A DNA stretch of 13,321 nt from assembly GCA_019690055.1 (NCBI GenBank), contig JADGGF010000063.1, positions 1 through 13,321 on the forward strand, written 5' to 3'. The position numbers and the translations under genes were made by a program. Below are positions 6,005 through 12,167 of the stretch, one piece after another (the stretch's first letter is position 1; each line of letters opens with the position of its first letter). The notes beneath the pieces were generated by a model. It saw only the letters and a program-made list of their open reading frames with translations. It did no database searches and was not told where the DNA came from. The DNA is from Micromonosporaceae bacterium (GTDB taxonomy: Bacteria; Actinomycetota; Actinomycetes; Mycobacteriales; Micromonosporaceae).

Positions 6005-6765
6005 GTGGAGAGCAGGCGGGCCACGTCGGCGTAGCTGGGGCCGGCGGTCGGCGGCGCCTGTCCGGCGGCCAGCGCGCGGGCGGTCGTGACGGCCGCGCGC
6101 ACGGCGTGCCGGTAGAGCAGCGATCCGCAACTCACCCGGGCCACGCCGAGGTCGGCGAGGACGGGCAACGGCCGGTCGGCGAGCACGTTGACCGGCAGGT
6201 CGGCGGCCTGCACCACCGCCTCGATCTCCGCTGGGGCGCGTACGCCGGGCACGAAGACGCCGTCCGCGCTGGCGTCGCGGTAGGCCGCGACCCGGGTCAG
6301 GGTCTCGGTCAGCGGGCGGTCCAGGCGTAGCCAGTACGCGTCCGTACGCGCGTTGATGAAGATGCCTGGGACCGCCGACCGTACGGCCGCGATGAGCCGC
6401 GTCTGAACCTCAACCGCCGCCAGCGCGTCGCCTCGACCATCCTCGATGTTGATGCCGACGACACCGTAGTCGTGCAGTTCGGCGACGAGCTGCGCCACCT
6501 GGCCCGGGTCGTCGCTGAAGCCGGCCTCGATGTCCACTGTGATCAGTGCGGGGAGGCGGGCCAGGCGTCGCGCGAGGGCGAGCGTCTGGGCTTGGGTGGC
6601 GCCGGCGGCATCGGGGAGGCCGGCGCCGGCGGCGACCCCGAGGCTGGTCGTGCCGACGGCCGGGAAACCGGCGTCGACCAACAGCGCGGCCGACACGACG
6701 TCCCAGGCGTTCGGGAGCAGGAACGGTTGGCCGGGACGGTGCAGGGCCGCGAACGGGCTAGTCAC
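6001..6765 (-). CDS. PEP mutase / isocitrate lyase superfamily protein, 254 aa
   Basis: These are (beta/alpha)8-barrel enzymes that act on 2-oxo acids or phosphonates in the cytoplasm with Mg2+. Conserved sites: LLPNAWD (16-22), GTTSLG (38-43), the metal motif VDIEAGF (77-83), GINIEDG (104-110) and FINARTDAY (136-144). The isocitrate-lyase signature KKCGH is absent; the loop after VDIEAG reads FSDDPG. It is therefore not a true isocitrate lyase and belongs with the short PEP-mutase-like branch, whose reaction (C-C or C-P lyase, or hydrolase) is unassigned. The GTG start at 6765 overlaps the stop of the upstream P450 by 8 bp, and AGGGAG at 6775-6780 is a good ribosome site 9 nt upstream, so the two are translationally coupled. 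The stop overlaps the end of the DUF385 remnant on the other strand. Confidence 0.88.
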   Translation of the reverse strand: MTSPFAALHRPGQPFLLPNAWDVVSAALLVDAGFPAVGTTSLGVAAGAGLPDAAGATQAQTLALARRLARLPALITVDIEAGFSDDPGQVAQLVAELHDYGVVGINIEDGRGDALAAVEVQTRLIAAVRSAVPGIFINARTDAYWLRLDRPLTETLTRVAAYRDASADGVFVPGVRAPAEIEAVVQAADLPVNVLADRPLPVLADLGVARVSCGSLLYRHAVRAAVTTARALAAGQAPPTAGPSYADVARLLST

Positions 6766-7579
6766 GGTGCAACACTCCCTCGACGGTGCCGAGGGCGAGG
6801 GCGAGCGCGTGGTCGCGGCCCGGGCAGGCTCGCGGACCGGACCCGAACGTCAGGACCTGGTCGAGGTTCGGCCGACCCGCGTCGAACCGGTCCGGGTCGG
6901 CGAAGACATCCGGGTCGCGGTTCGCCGCGGCCACGTCGAGGACCACGACCGTGCCCGCGGTGATCCGGCCTTGACCGGGACGGTCATGGTCGACCAGACA
7001 CTCGCGCCGCATGGTCGGCACCGGCGGGTCGTAGCGCAGGGTCTCGGCAAGGACTGCCGTGACGGGCGCTGTGCCCGGCCAGCGGCGCAGCGCGGCCAGG
7101 GCCCGGGTGACGAGCCCGCCGGTGGCTTCGTGCGCCTGCACGAGCAGGCCGATCGCCGCCGCCACCTGCTCGGTCCGCTCGCCATCGAACGCGTCGACGA
7201 GATCCTCTACCGCATCGTCTACATCGGACAGTCCGGTCTGGACACGTCCGAAGTAGCCGGGGGTCACCATGGCCACCTGCTCGTGCACGGCCCGCCGGGC
7301 GCCCAGCGCGGCCACCAACACGGTCACCGGTACGTCATGGGGTGTCACGCCCGGGTCGGCGGCCATCGTTGTCGCGGCGGCCCGAAGGTGCGCCGGCGGG
7401 GGCAGCAGCGCCGTGGCGAGATCCCGCCGGCGGGCGTGCAGAGTGCCCCGGCTGAAGCGCGACACGGCACCACGCAGCCAGGCGAGGCCGTGTGGGGCGG
7501 GCGGAGCGGCGAGCACGTCGAACCGCCGGTCGGCGAGGATCGCCGTGACGTCGCCGTGGCGGGTGAGCGTCAGGGTCAT
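6758..7579 (-). CDS. Compact cytochrome P450-like protein, 273 aa
   Basis: This is a heme-thiolate monooxygenase-type protein. All core P450 motifs are visible: the I-helix LLVQAHEATGG (145-155, matching A-G-x-[DE]-T), the K-helix ETLR (E179, R182), and the heme loop FGSGPRACPG (245-254) with axial Cys252. It is about 130 residues shorter than usual bacterial P450s. The N-terminus begins directly at TRHGDVTAILADRRFD, which in typical P450s is 50-70 residues in, and the region between the VSRFSRGTLHARRR helix and the I-helix is also short. The ATG at 7579 is preceded by TACGGT at 8 nt (leaderless). The frame stays open far upstream, but that part is antisense to the ArsR gene. The gene forms an operon with the PEP-mutase-like gene. 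Substrate and redox partner are unknown; none is encoded nearby. Confidence 0.85.
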   Translation of the reverse strand: MTLTLTRHGDVTAILADRRFDVLAAPPAPHGLAWLRGAVSRFSRGTLHARRRDLATALLPPPAHLRAAATTMAADPGVTPHDVPVTVLVAALGARRAVHEQVAMVTPGYFGRVQTGLSDVDDAVEDLVDAFDGERTEQVAAAIGLLVQAHEATGGLVTRALAALRRWPGTAPVTAVLAETLRYDPPVPTMRRECLVDHDRPGQGRITAGTVVVLDVAAANRDPDVFADPDRFDAGRPNLDQVLTFGSGPRACPGRDHALALALGTVEGVLHRD

Positions 7580-7587
7580 GGCCGTGG

Positions 7588-7593
7588 ACCGTA
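7588..7593 (-). promoter_or_regulatory. -10 element of the P450 operon
   Basis: Minus-strand TACGGT ends 8 nt before the ATG at 7579. The same TACGGT with 8-nt spacing precedes the SET exporter start at 11478. Confidence 0.5.
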
Positions 7594-7597
7594 GCGC

Positions 7598-7610
7598 CCG
7601 AATGCTTCGG
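7598..7610. promoter_or_regulatory. Perfect palindrome CCGAA-TGC-TTCGG, candidate operator
   Basis: This 13-bp inverted repeat lies in the 66-bp gap between the divergent P450 and ArsR genes, just upstream of the P450 -10 box. A protein bound there would block the P450 promoter. It is the best candidate site for the neighbouring regulator; binding is inferred. Confidence 0.5.
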
Positions 7611-7633
7611 TGCCGGCCGAACCGTCGTGGTGC

Positions 7634-7639
7634 GAGGAT
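7634..7639 (+). promoter_or_regulatory. Possible weak -10 element of the ArsR-type gene
   Basis: GAGGAT, preceded by TGC (an extended -10 feature), ends 6 nt before the ATG at 7646. It deviates from TANNNT at the first base. Support is mainly the spacing shared with other genes here. Confidence 0.3.
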
Positions 7640-7645
7640 TGGCCA

Positions 7646-8344
7646 ATGGGTGATGCGCGAGCGGTCGAACTGGCCCGGCTGGCCGGGCACCTGGCCGATC
7701 CGACGCGGGCGTCGTTCCTGCTCGCGCTCCTCGACGGTCGCGCGTGGACCGTCACCGAGCTCGCCACCCATGCCGGCGTCGCCGTCTCCACCGCCACCGA
7801 GCACCTCAATCGCCTGCGCGAGGCCGGGCTGGTCAGCGAGCGCCGCCAGGGCCGACATCGCTACCTGCACCTCGCCGACGCCGAGGCGGCGCAACTCGTG
7901 GAGGACCTGGCCGCCAAGGTCGGGCCGCCCCGGCCGACGGGACGCGGACTGCGGGCGGTTACCGCGCACGAGGCCCTGATCCGCGCCCGGACGTGCTACG
8001 ACCACCTGGCCGGGCGCCTCGGCGTGGCCATCGCCGACGCGCTGACCGAGCGAGGGTTCGTCGACCAGCGGTCCGGCCTGGCCCTCACACCGGACGGCGC
8101 GGCCTTCCTCACCGATCGGCTCGGGGTCGATCCGCAGGCGCTGGTTCCGGGGCGCCGGCCGCTCATCCGGGCCTGCCTGGACTGGACCCAGCGGCGCACC
8201 CACCTGGCCGGCGTGGTGGGCGCCGAGATCTGCCGGGCCCTGATGCGCCGGGGTTGGGTCGAGCGGATCGGTACGGGTCGCGCGGTCCGGGTCACGCCAG
8301 CGGGGCGGCGGGCCCTGCACGACGCGCTCGGCCTGGCCGAGTAG
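7646..8344 (+). CDS. ArsR-type winged-helix transcriptional regulator, 232 aa
   Basis: The N-terminal ArsR-like wHTH spans about 8-80: LADPTRASFLLALLDGRAWT, then the HTH VTELATHAGVAVSTATEHLNRL (36-57), and the wing QGRHRYLHLAD. A C-terminal domain of about 120 residues follows, with RARTCYDHLAGRLG (113-126) and the segment at 173-195 containing RACLDWTQRR and HLAGVVGAEI, then a closing GRAVRVTPAGRRAL. The domain repeats the layout 'Cys, then HLAG' twice (C117 and C177). C117, C177 and C196 could be redox or metal ligands, but no classic ArsR metal motif is seen. The longest ORF starts at 7610, but the ATG at 7646 is favoured because it begins the conserved domain and leaves room for divergent promoters. 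It most likely controls the P450/PEPM operon. Confidence 0.85.
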   Translation: MGDARAVELARLAGHLADPTRASFLLALLDGRAWTVTELATHAGVAVSTATEHLNRLREAGLVSERRQGRHRYLHLADAEAAQLVEDLAAKVGPPRPTGRGLRAVTAHEALIRARTCYDHLAGRLGVAIADALTERGFVDQRSGLALTPDGAAFLTDRLGVDPQALVPGRRPLIRACLDWTQRRTHLAGVVGAEICRALMRRGWVERIGTGRAVRVTPAGRRALHDALGLAE

Positions 8345-8349
8345 CCGGG

Positions 8350-8371
8350 CGGCGCCTGAACAGCGGCGCCG
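8350..8371. terminator. Candidate terminator hairpin after the ArsR gene
   Basis: CGGCGCC (8350-8356), an 8-nt loop, then GGCGCCG (8365-8371) form a perfect 7-bp GC stem. It begins 6 bp after the ArsR stop codon and sits between two convergent genes. No T-run follows. Confidence 0.5.
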
Positions 8372-8374
8372 GAC

Positions 8375-8420
8375 CCGAACAGCGTTTGGGCCGAACAGCG
8401 TTGGGCCGAACAGCGTTGGG
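8375..8420. repeat. 15-bp tandem repeat between convergent genes
   Basis: Three head-to-tail copies of CCGAACAGCGTTGGG lie at 8375-8390 (with one extra T), 8391-8405 and 8406-8420. A partial fourth copy of the core GAACAGCG lies at 8358-8365 inside the hairpin loop. The repeat fills most of the gap between the ArsR gene and the phosphotransferase gene. Confidence 0.75.
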
Positions 8421-8437
8421 CCGAGCGGGCGCCGGGG

Positions 8438-9328
8438 CTAACCGACGAGGGCGGTGGCGAGACGGTGGCAGCGCACCGGATCCTCGGTAAGGCCCGCATC
8501 CAGGCCCCAGAGCCAGTAGTCGACGGTCCGGAACAGACACCAGTCGCGGGCTCGGTCCCGGACCAACCCGGCTTCCCGCACCACGGTGTCGACGTGCCGC
8601 ATGATCGCGCTCGCGTCGGGCATCTCGTCGAGGCGAGTCCAGAGCACGCGGGCCAGGTCGTACTGAATGTCGCCGCGGAGCAGCACCGGATCGATACAGA
8701 GCCACTCCTCGCGGTCTCCCCGTAGCACCTGCTCGCTGTGCAGGTCGCCGTTGACGGCCAGCTCTGATTCCGTTGACGCCAACTGCTCGGCGACGCGCAG
8801 CGCCTCGGCGAGGAAGGCATGGTCGAACGGTCGGTCGAGCCGGCGCCACTCAGCCTCGAGCTGTCCGGCCCGGGTCAGCACGATGTCCGCAGTGGACACT
8901 GCCCAGGGCGGGGCAGGCACGGCCAACCGCCGCATCATCCGGCCGAGCACGCTGACCGCTTCGTCGACCGTACGGTCATGCAGTGACTCGGGTCCCAGCC
9001 GTTCCAGCAGCATCGCTCCGTGCGGTGGGTCGGCCTCGACGAGGAGCACGGTGCCCCGACCGGCCCAGAACCGCAGGGCCTCGACCTGCCGCTCGACCTC
9101 CTCGATCGAGGAGGCCAGGCGCAGCATCAGCGGTACGCCCGACCGTACGACCGGCACCACCAGGGCGTTCGAGCCGTGCCGGGGCGCCCCGGTCACCCGT
9201 AGGTTCCACCGACGGCACTGCTCGTCGATGAGGCGGGGCAGCTCGGCCAGCCACTGAGCGCCCTCCCGCCACCACCGCGGCATCTCGAGAAAGGCGCGAG
9301 GAATCGGGATATCGCCGTCGGTCGTCAT
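8438..9328 (-). CDS. Streptomycin 6-kinase-like (APH_6_hur) phosphotransferase, 296 aa
   Basis: The fold is that of aminoglycoside/hydroxyurea phosphotransferases, cytoplasmic ATP-dependent small-molecule kinases. The N-terminal WLAELPRLIDEQCRRWNL leads into the nucleotide-lobe strand PLMLRLAS (66-73). The catalytic loop is AVNGDLHSEQVLRG (191-204, D195), and the metal-binding segment is WLCIDPVLLRGDIQYDLARVLW (from W209, D213). The usual His-Gly-Asp is Asn-Gly-Asp, the usual metal-binding Asn in the loop is Gln200, and the usual strand Lys is Arg70, so it may not be a typical aminoglycoside kinase. A resistance role is not established. The ATG at 9328 was chosen over an upstream in-frame extension because that would run through the preceding gene. 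It starts 13 bp after the stop of the six-TM gene, so the two form an operon. Confidence 0.85.
   Translation of the reverse strand: MTTDGDIPIPRAFLEMPRWWREGAQWLAELPRLIDEQCRRWNLRVTGAPRHGSNALVVPVVRSGVPLMLRLASSIEEVERQVEALRFWAGRGTVLLVEADPPHGAMLLERLGPESLHDRTVDEAVSVLGRMMRRLAVPAPPWAVSTADIVLTRAGQLEAEWRRLDRPFDHAFLAEALRVAEQLASTESELAVNGDLHSEQVLRGDREEWLCIDPVLLRGDIQYDLARVLWTRLDEMPDASAIMRHVDTVVREAGLVRDRARDWCLFRTVDYWLWGLDAGLTEDPVRCHRLATALVG
8966..8977. repeat. 12-bp palindrome GACCGTACGGTC, copy 1
   Basis: This perfect palindrome lies within the phosphotransferase coding sequence. An identical copy is at 12146-12157, and the CCGTACGG core occurs six times in the window. Confidence 0.6.
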
Positions 9329-9341
9329 GACCCGCCACCGC

Positions 9342-10076
9342 TCAGGGCGCCGGGGACGGGTTGGCGTCCGCCACGGTGGGTTTGTGCCGCTTGACCCAGG
9401 CCTTCGTCGCCGGGGTCTGCACCAGGAGCGCCGGGAGCGCGAGGAACGTGCTGGTTCCGACGAGCGCAAGGATCGCGATCCACTTGTCGGGGCTGTCACT
9501 GACCAGGCCGTTGATGATGCCGAGCGCGAAGATGGTGGCCAGCAAGCCGTGCAGGACCTGGCCGACAGTCGGGTCACCTCGCCGCAGCAGTGCGCGGCCC
9601 GAGAGGTATTCGACGAAGCCGAGCGAGGCCAGCACAGCGGCGAACGGGAGCGCGACGACCAGGGCCCAGCTTGCGAGGCGGATGCCTTGGACGACGGTGC
9701 CGATCGCGCCCGCCGCCAGGACCGCCCCGGTGAGGAACATGACCGCTGCCGCGATCCGAACCGCGACCGGGGGCGGACCGGCCAGGGCGTGCCGTCGGTC
9801 CAGCTCGGCCTGCTCCCGGCGGGCCGCCGCGAGCGCGCCGGACGCGCGGACCAGCCGGACCGACTTGATCACGATGACCGTAAATCCAATGAGGACGGTC
9901 AGGGCGAGCAGGGCCGCGGCCCCGATGATCACACCCCAGCGCACGTCGCCCTCGGTGAACAGCAGCGCCGCCGCCGGCACTCCACAGATCGCGAGCAGGA
10001 ACGCGTAGACGAGCACCCGGAGCCCGACGCCCAACCAGCGGGCGTCGGTGTGCGGGCCGTTCGGGGCAGCGCTCAT
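9342..10076 (-). CDS. Unrecognised six-TM membrane protein, 244 aa
   Basis: I do not recognise the family. Hydrophobic stretches at about 20-40, 47-70, 103-127, 136-157, 174-192 and 198-219 predict six membrane helices. Helices 2 and 3 are separated by a charged cytoplasmic-type segment (SVRLVRASGALAAARREQAELDRR in part, 72-95) that may be a short coiled helix. The C-terminus is hydrophilic and Pro-rich (KHKPTVADANPSPAP region). No enzymatic or transporter motif is visible. The longest ORF starts at 10118, but the ATG at 10076 sits 7 nt after TAGCCT, giving a leaderless start and removing a basic extension that does not look like part of the protein. It is the first gene of a likely two-gene operon with the phosphotransferase, which hints at a shared job without showing it. 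Confidence 0.8.
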   Translation of the reverse strand: MSAAPNGPHTDARWLGVGLRVLVYAFLLAICGVPAAALLFTEGDVRWGVIIGAAALLALTVLIGFTVIVIKSVRLVRASGALAAARREQAELDRRHALAGPPPVAVRIAAAVMFLTGAVLAAGAIGTVVQGIRLASWALVVALPFAAVLASLGFVEYLSGRALLRRGDPTVGQVLHGLLATIFALGIINGLVSDSPDKWIAILALVGTSTFLALPALLVQTPATKAWVKRHKPTVADANPSPAP

Positions 10077-10083
10077 GCCCCAC

Positions 10084-10089
10084 AGGCTA
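10084..10089 (-). promoter_or_regulatory. -10 element of the six-TM gene operon
   Basis: Minus-strand TAGCCT ends 7 nt before the ATG at 10076. It is located in the 70-bp gap after the SET exporter stop, so this operon probably has its own promoter. Confidence 0.5.
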
Positions 10090-10146
10090 GCGATCCGGGC
10101 CAGTCGCCGACGTCCCACTACATCGACTTACTGCGATAGCTGACGG

Positions 10147-11478
10147 TCATGATGGCACGGTGGCGACCGTACGCCCCGCCCCGGCCGGCGATCCGCGCCG
10201 GCGGCGCCGGTAGGCGATCGCGGCGAGCACCGCGGTCCCGGTCAGGGCCAGGCCGAGCGAGCCGACGTACGCCAGCCGGTAGCCGTGGACCTGCACCAGC
10301 CCGAAGGCCAGGCCGGAGAGCATGCCGGCCAACCGCCCGGTGTTGGTGAACAGCGTGGTGGCCCGGCCCAGCGCGGACGGCATCAGTTCCTGGAAGTACG
10401 TGATGCCGAGCCCGCCGATGCAGCACACGAAGCTGGCGTGCAGCACCTGTGCCGCGGCGACCTGCCAGACGCTGGTGGCGAGGCTGACCGCCAGGCAGTA
10501 GGCGGCCCCGCACGCCCCGCCGACCAGCAGCAGCCGGTACAGGGACCACCGGGCGGCCATGACCCCGAAGGCCAACATCAACGGGATCTCGATCGCGGCG
10601 CACAGGCCGAGGATCGCCCCGGCGTTGGCGAGGGTGCCCCTCAGGTCGACGCTGATGAACAACGGCATCGCGGTCACGGTCAGCACGGTGACGGCCTGCA
10701 GCGTCACGAACGCAACTGAGACGGCGACGATCATCGATCGGGAGGGCGCCGGGCCGCCGGTCGCCTCCGGGGTCGGGACCGGGGTGCTGTCCACGGCGAG
10801 GGGTGCCACCTCGCCGGCCGCGGTGGGCAGCCCGTCGGCCGGCGGCACGGGCTGATCGGGCTGGCGGGGCCGGAACAGGGTGTCCCGCAGCAGCGCCACG
10901 ATCCCGAGGATGACCAGGTACATGAGCGCGGTCGCGAGGAAGAGGCCGTCGAAGTCGATGGCGGACAGGATGAGCGCGCCCAGCGGCGCGCCCGCCGCCC
11001 AGGCCAGCGACATCATCATGCGCAGCGTGTTCGTCCCGAGCGTGACCCGCGACGGCTCCTCGCGCAGCACGACTTCGCGGCCGAGCGCGTAGATCTGCGG
11101 CACGATCGCGGTGGCTGCCGCCAGGAGCGTCAGCGACACCGCGAGCAGGATCCAGTACTGGCGCACCACGGCGTAGAGGCCGAAGCCGACGGCTCCACTG
11201 GTGGCGGCCACGAAGATCACGCGCTGCCGGGCGCCGGGCCGATCCGAGATCCACCCGACCACGTTCGACACCACGATCGCGGCCACCGGCGACAGGAACA
11301 GGAACACCGACGCCTGAAGCGGGCTCGCGTTGACCTGCTGGCTCAGGAAGACCGGCAGGAACGGCATGAGGAAGGCGCCGGTCAGTCCGACGAGGACAGT
11401 CACGAGGCCGAGGGGGATCAACGAGCGCCACCAGACTCCCGCCGACGCCTCAGCCTGCGTCAGTGCAGGAGCAGTCAC
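10147..11478 (-). CDS. MFS sugar-efflux-type (SET family) transporter, 443 aa
   Basis: This is a 12-TM major facilitator exporter of the cytoplasmic membrane. It resembles the sugar efflux transporter family (SetA-like): the motif A loop NVVGWISDRPGARQR (about 72-86), PQIYALGREVVLRE, TLRMMMSLAWAAGAPLGALI, DGLFLATA, and in the second half ITYFQELMPSALGRATTLFTNTG in part. The two halves are joined by a Pro/Ala-rich cytoplasmic loop (about 205-247). In known members the substrates are sugars or glycoside drugs; here the substrate is unknown. The longest ORF begins at a TTG at 11496, but TACGGT ends 8 nt before the GTG at 11478, so I prefer that start. No regulator gene is adjacent. Confidence 0.87.
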   Translation of the reverse strand: MTAPALTQAEASAGVWWRSLIPLGLVTVLVGLTGAFLMPFLPVFLSQQVNASPLQASVFLFLSPVAAIVVSNVVGWISDRPGARQRVIFVAATSGAVGFGLYAVVRQYWILLAVSLTLLAAATAIVPQIYALGREVVLREEPSRVTLGTNTLRMMMSLAWAAGAPLGALILSAIDFDGLFLATALMYLVILGIVALLRDTLFRPRQPDQPVPPADGLPTAAGEVAPLAVDSTPVPTPEATGGPAPSRSMIVAVSVAFVTLQAVTVLTVTAMPLFISVDLRGTLANAGAILGLCAAIEIPLMLAFGVMAARWSLYRLLLVGGACGAAYCLAVSLATSVWQVAAAQVLHASFVCCIGGLGITYFQELMPSALGRATTLFTNTGRLAGMLSGLAFGLVQVHGYRLAYVGSLGLALTGTAVLAAIAYRRRRRGSPAGAGRTVATVPS

Positions 11479-11486
11479 GGACGTTG

Positions 11487-11492
11487 ACCGTA
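11487..11492 (-). promoter_or_regulatory. -10 element of the SET exporter gene
   Basis: Minus-strand TACGGT, then CAACGTCC, then GTG at 11478. The layout matches the P450 promoter and implies a leaderless mRNA. Confidence 0.5.
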
Positions 11493-11711
11493 GCAACAGA
11501 TGTAAGGAGCGCCCACCGAGTTTGGGCCTGAGGTGACCAAGCCCACGTCCGGCCGGTTGTCTACAGTGGACTATCAGTGGACGAAGGCAGGGTGGCGGTC
11601 CGGCCAGCGTTGGAGCATCTGCCTACATCAACGTAGGCCGGTATCGGCTGTCCGGCCGACACCCATCGGTCAGACGGCCACCGTCGGCCTTCCCCTTGTC
11701 GAGGGCTACGG
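11493..11711. other. Gene-poor gap with small inverted and direct repeats
   Basis: No convincing gene is seen. GTCTACAGTGGAC (11559-11571) is an inverted repeat with one mismatch. CAGTGGAC recurs at 11564-11571 and 11575-11582, about one helical turn apart. GCCTAC-ATCAAC-GTAGGC (11621-11638) is a perfect 6-bp stem with a 6-nt loop, 74 bp past the VOC gene stop, where it could terminate that transcript. A plus-strand TACAGT box (11562-11567) precedes a 19-codon GTG reading frame (11577-11636) whose stop codon lies inside that hairpin. Confidence 0.4.
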
Positions 11712-12080
11712 TCAGCCTTCCTCGTAGAGGCAGAACGGGTGCCCGGCCGGGTCGGCGAAAACGCGCCAGCTCTCGCCCGGCTGGTGGTCAGGCTTCACGG
11801 CCCCGAGCGCCAGGACCCGCTCCTCCGCCTCGTCGAGGTCGGGCACCGAGAAGTCGAGGTGGGCCTGCTGGGGCGCGGTCGGGTCGGGCCAGACCGGGGG
11901 CACGTGGTCGGGCGCCATCTGGAAGCACAGGCGCAGTCCGGTGGGCGAGCGCAGGGTCACCCATTCCGGCGCGGCGTCGTACTCCACCATCCACCCGGTC
12001 AGCTCGCCATAGAACGCGGCCAGCTTGTGCGGGTCGGGGCAGTCGAGAACCACCGCAGTCAACCGGGCGATGGGCTCCAT
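11712..12080 (-). CDS. VOC-family (glyoxalase-fold) protein, 122 aa
   Basis: This is a small cytoplasmic protein with two beta-alpha-beta-beta-beta units, of the Glyoxalase_6-like type: LTAVVLDCPDPHKLAAFYGELTGW (in part, 7-30) opens the first unit, AHLDFSVPDLDEAEERVLALGA (in part, 73-94) opens the second, and WRVFADPAGHPFCLYEEG closes it. H74 and E120 or E121 are at positions where metal ligands occur in the superfamily, but many members of this subgroup have no assigned activity. The ATG at 12080 is chosen over an upstream start at 12116 because the fold begins there; CAAGCT, a weak -10, ends 6 nt upstream. The gene follows the helicase gene in the same direction after 87 bp, so readthrough is also possible. 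Function unknown. Confidence 0.87.
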   Translation of the reverse strand: MEPIARLTAVVLDCPDPHKLAAFYGELTGWMVEYDAAPEWVTLRSPTGLRLCFQMAPDHVPPVWPDPTAPQQAHLDFSVPDLDEAEERVLALGAVKPDHQPGESWRVFADPAGHPFCLYEEG

Positions 12081-12086
12081 GTGCAG

Positions 12087-12092
12087 AGCTTG
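12087..12092 (-). promoter_or_regulatory. Possible weak -10 element of the VOC gene
   Basis: Minus-strand CAAGCT ends 6 nt before the ATG at 12080. Only the first base departs from TANNNT. There is no clear Shine-Dalgarno sequence, which favours a leaderless start. Confidence 0.3.
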
Positions 12093-12145
12093 CCCAACCG
12101 CCCCACCGGCGCGCAAGCACCATCAATCGTGTTCACGGCGCCACC

Positions 12146-12157
12146 GACCGTACGGTC
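12146..12157. repeat. 12-bp palindrome GACCGTACGGTC, copy 2
   Basis: This is identical to 8966-8977. It lies 11-22 bp past the helicase stop codon, in the gap before the VOC gene. Confidence 0.6.
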
Positions 12158-12167
12158 TGATCGACCG

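Noticed and set aside
6001..6765. Calling the PEPM-like gene a true isocitrate lyase
   Set aside because: It is about half the length of isocitrate lyase and lacks the KKCGH active-site motif.
7580..8320. Upstream extension of the P450 reading frame to a 520-aa protein
   Set aside because: This stretch is fully antisense to the ArsR-type gene, which has clear domains, and its translation shows no P450 N-terminal motifs. A good -10 lies just before the ATG at 7579.
8350..8420. CRISPR array
   Set aside because: The repeats are only 15 bp with no spacers and no cas genes nearby.
9329..9577. 83-residue N-terminal extension of the phosphotransferase
   Set aside because: It would overlap most of the C-terminus of the six-TM gene in another frame and is Ser/Arg-rich with no family similarity.
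10118..11431. Minus-strand 437-aa open frame
   Set aside because: It is another frame of the SET exporter gene and has no hydrophobic helices or motifs.
8438..11478. Antibiotic resistance or biosynthesis cluster (kinase plus exporter)
   Set aside because: The kinase has altered key residues, the exporter has its own promoter, and no biosynthetic core genes are present.
11533..11727. Plus-strand 64-aa open frame between the SET and VOC genes
   Set aside because: Its composition is unremarkable, it has no ribosome site or well-spaced -10, and it runs into the VOC gene on the other strand.
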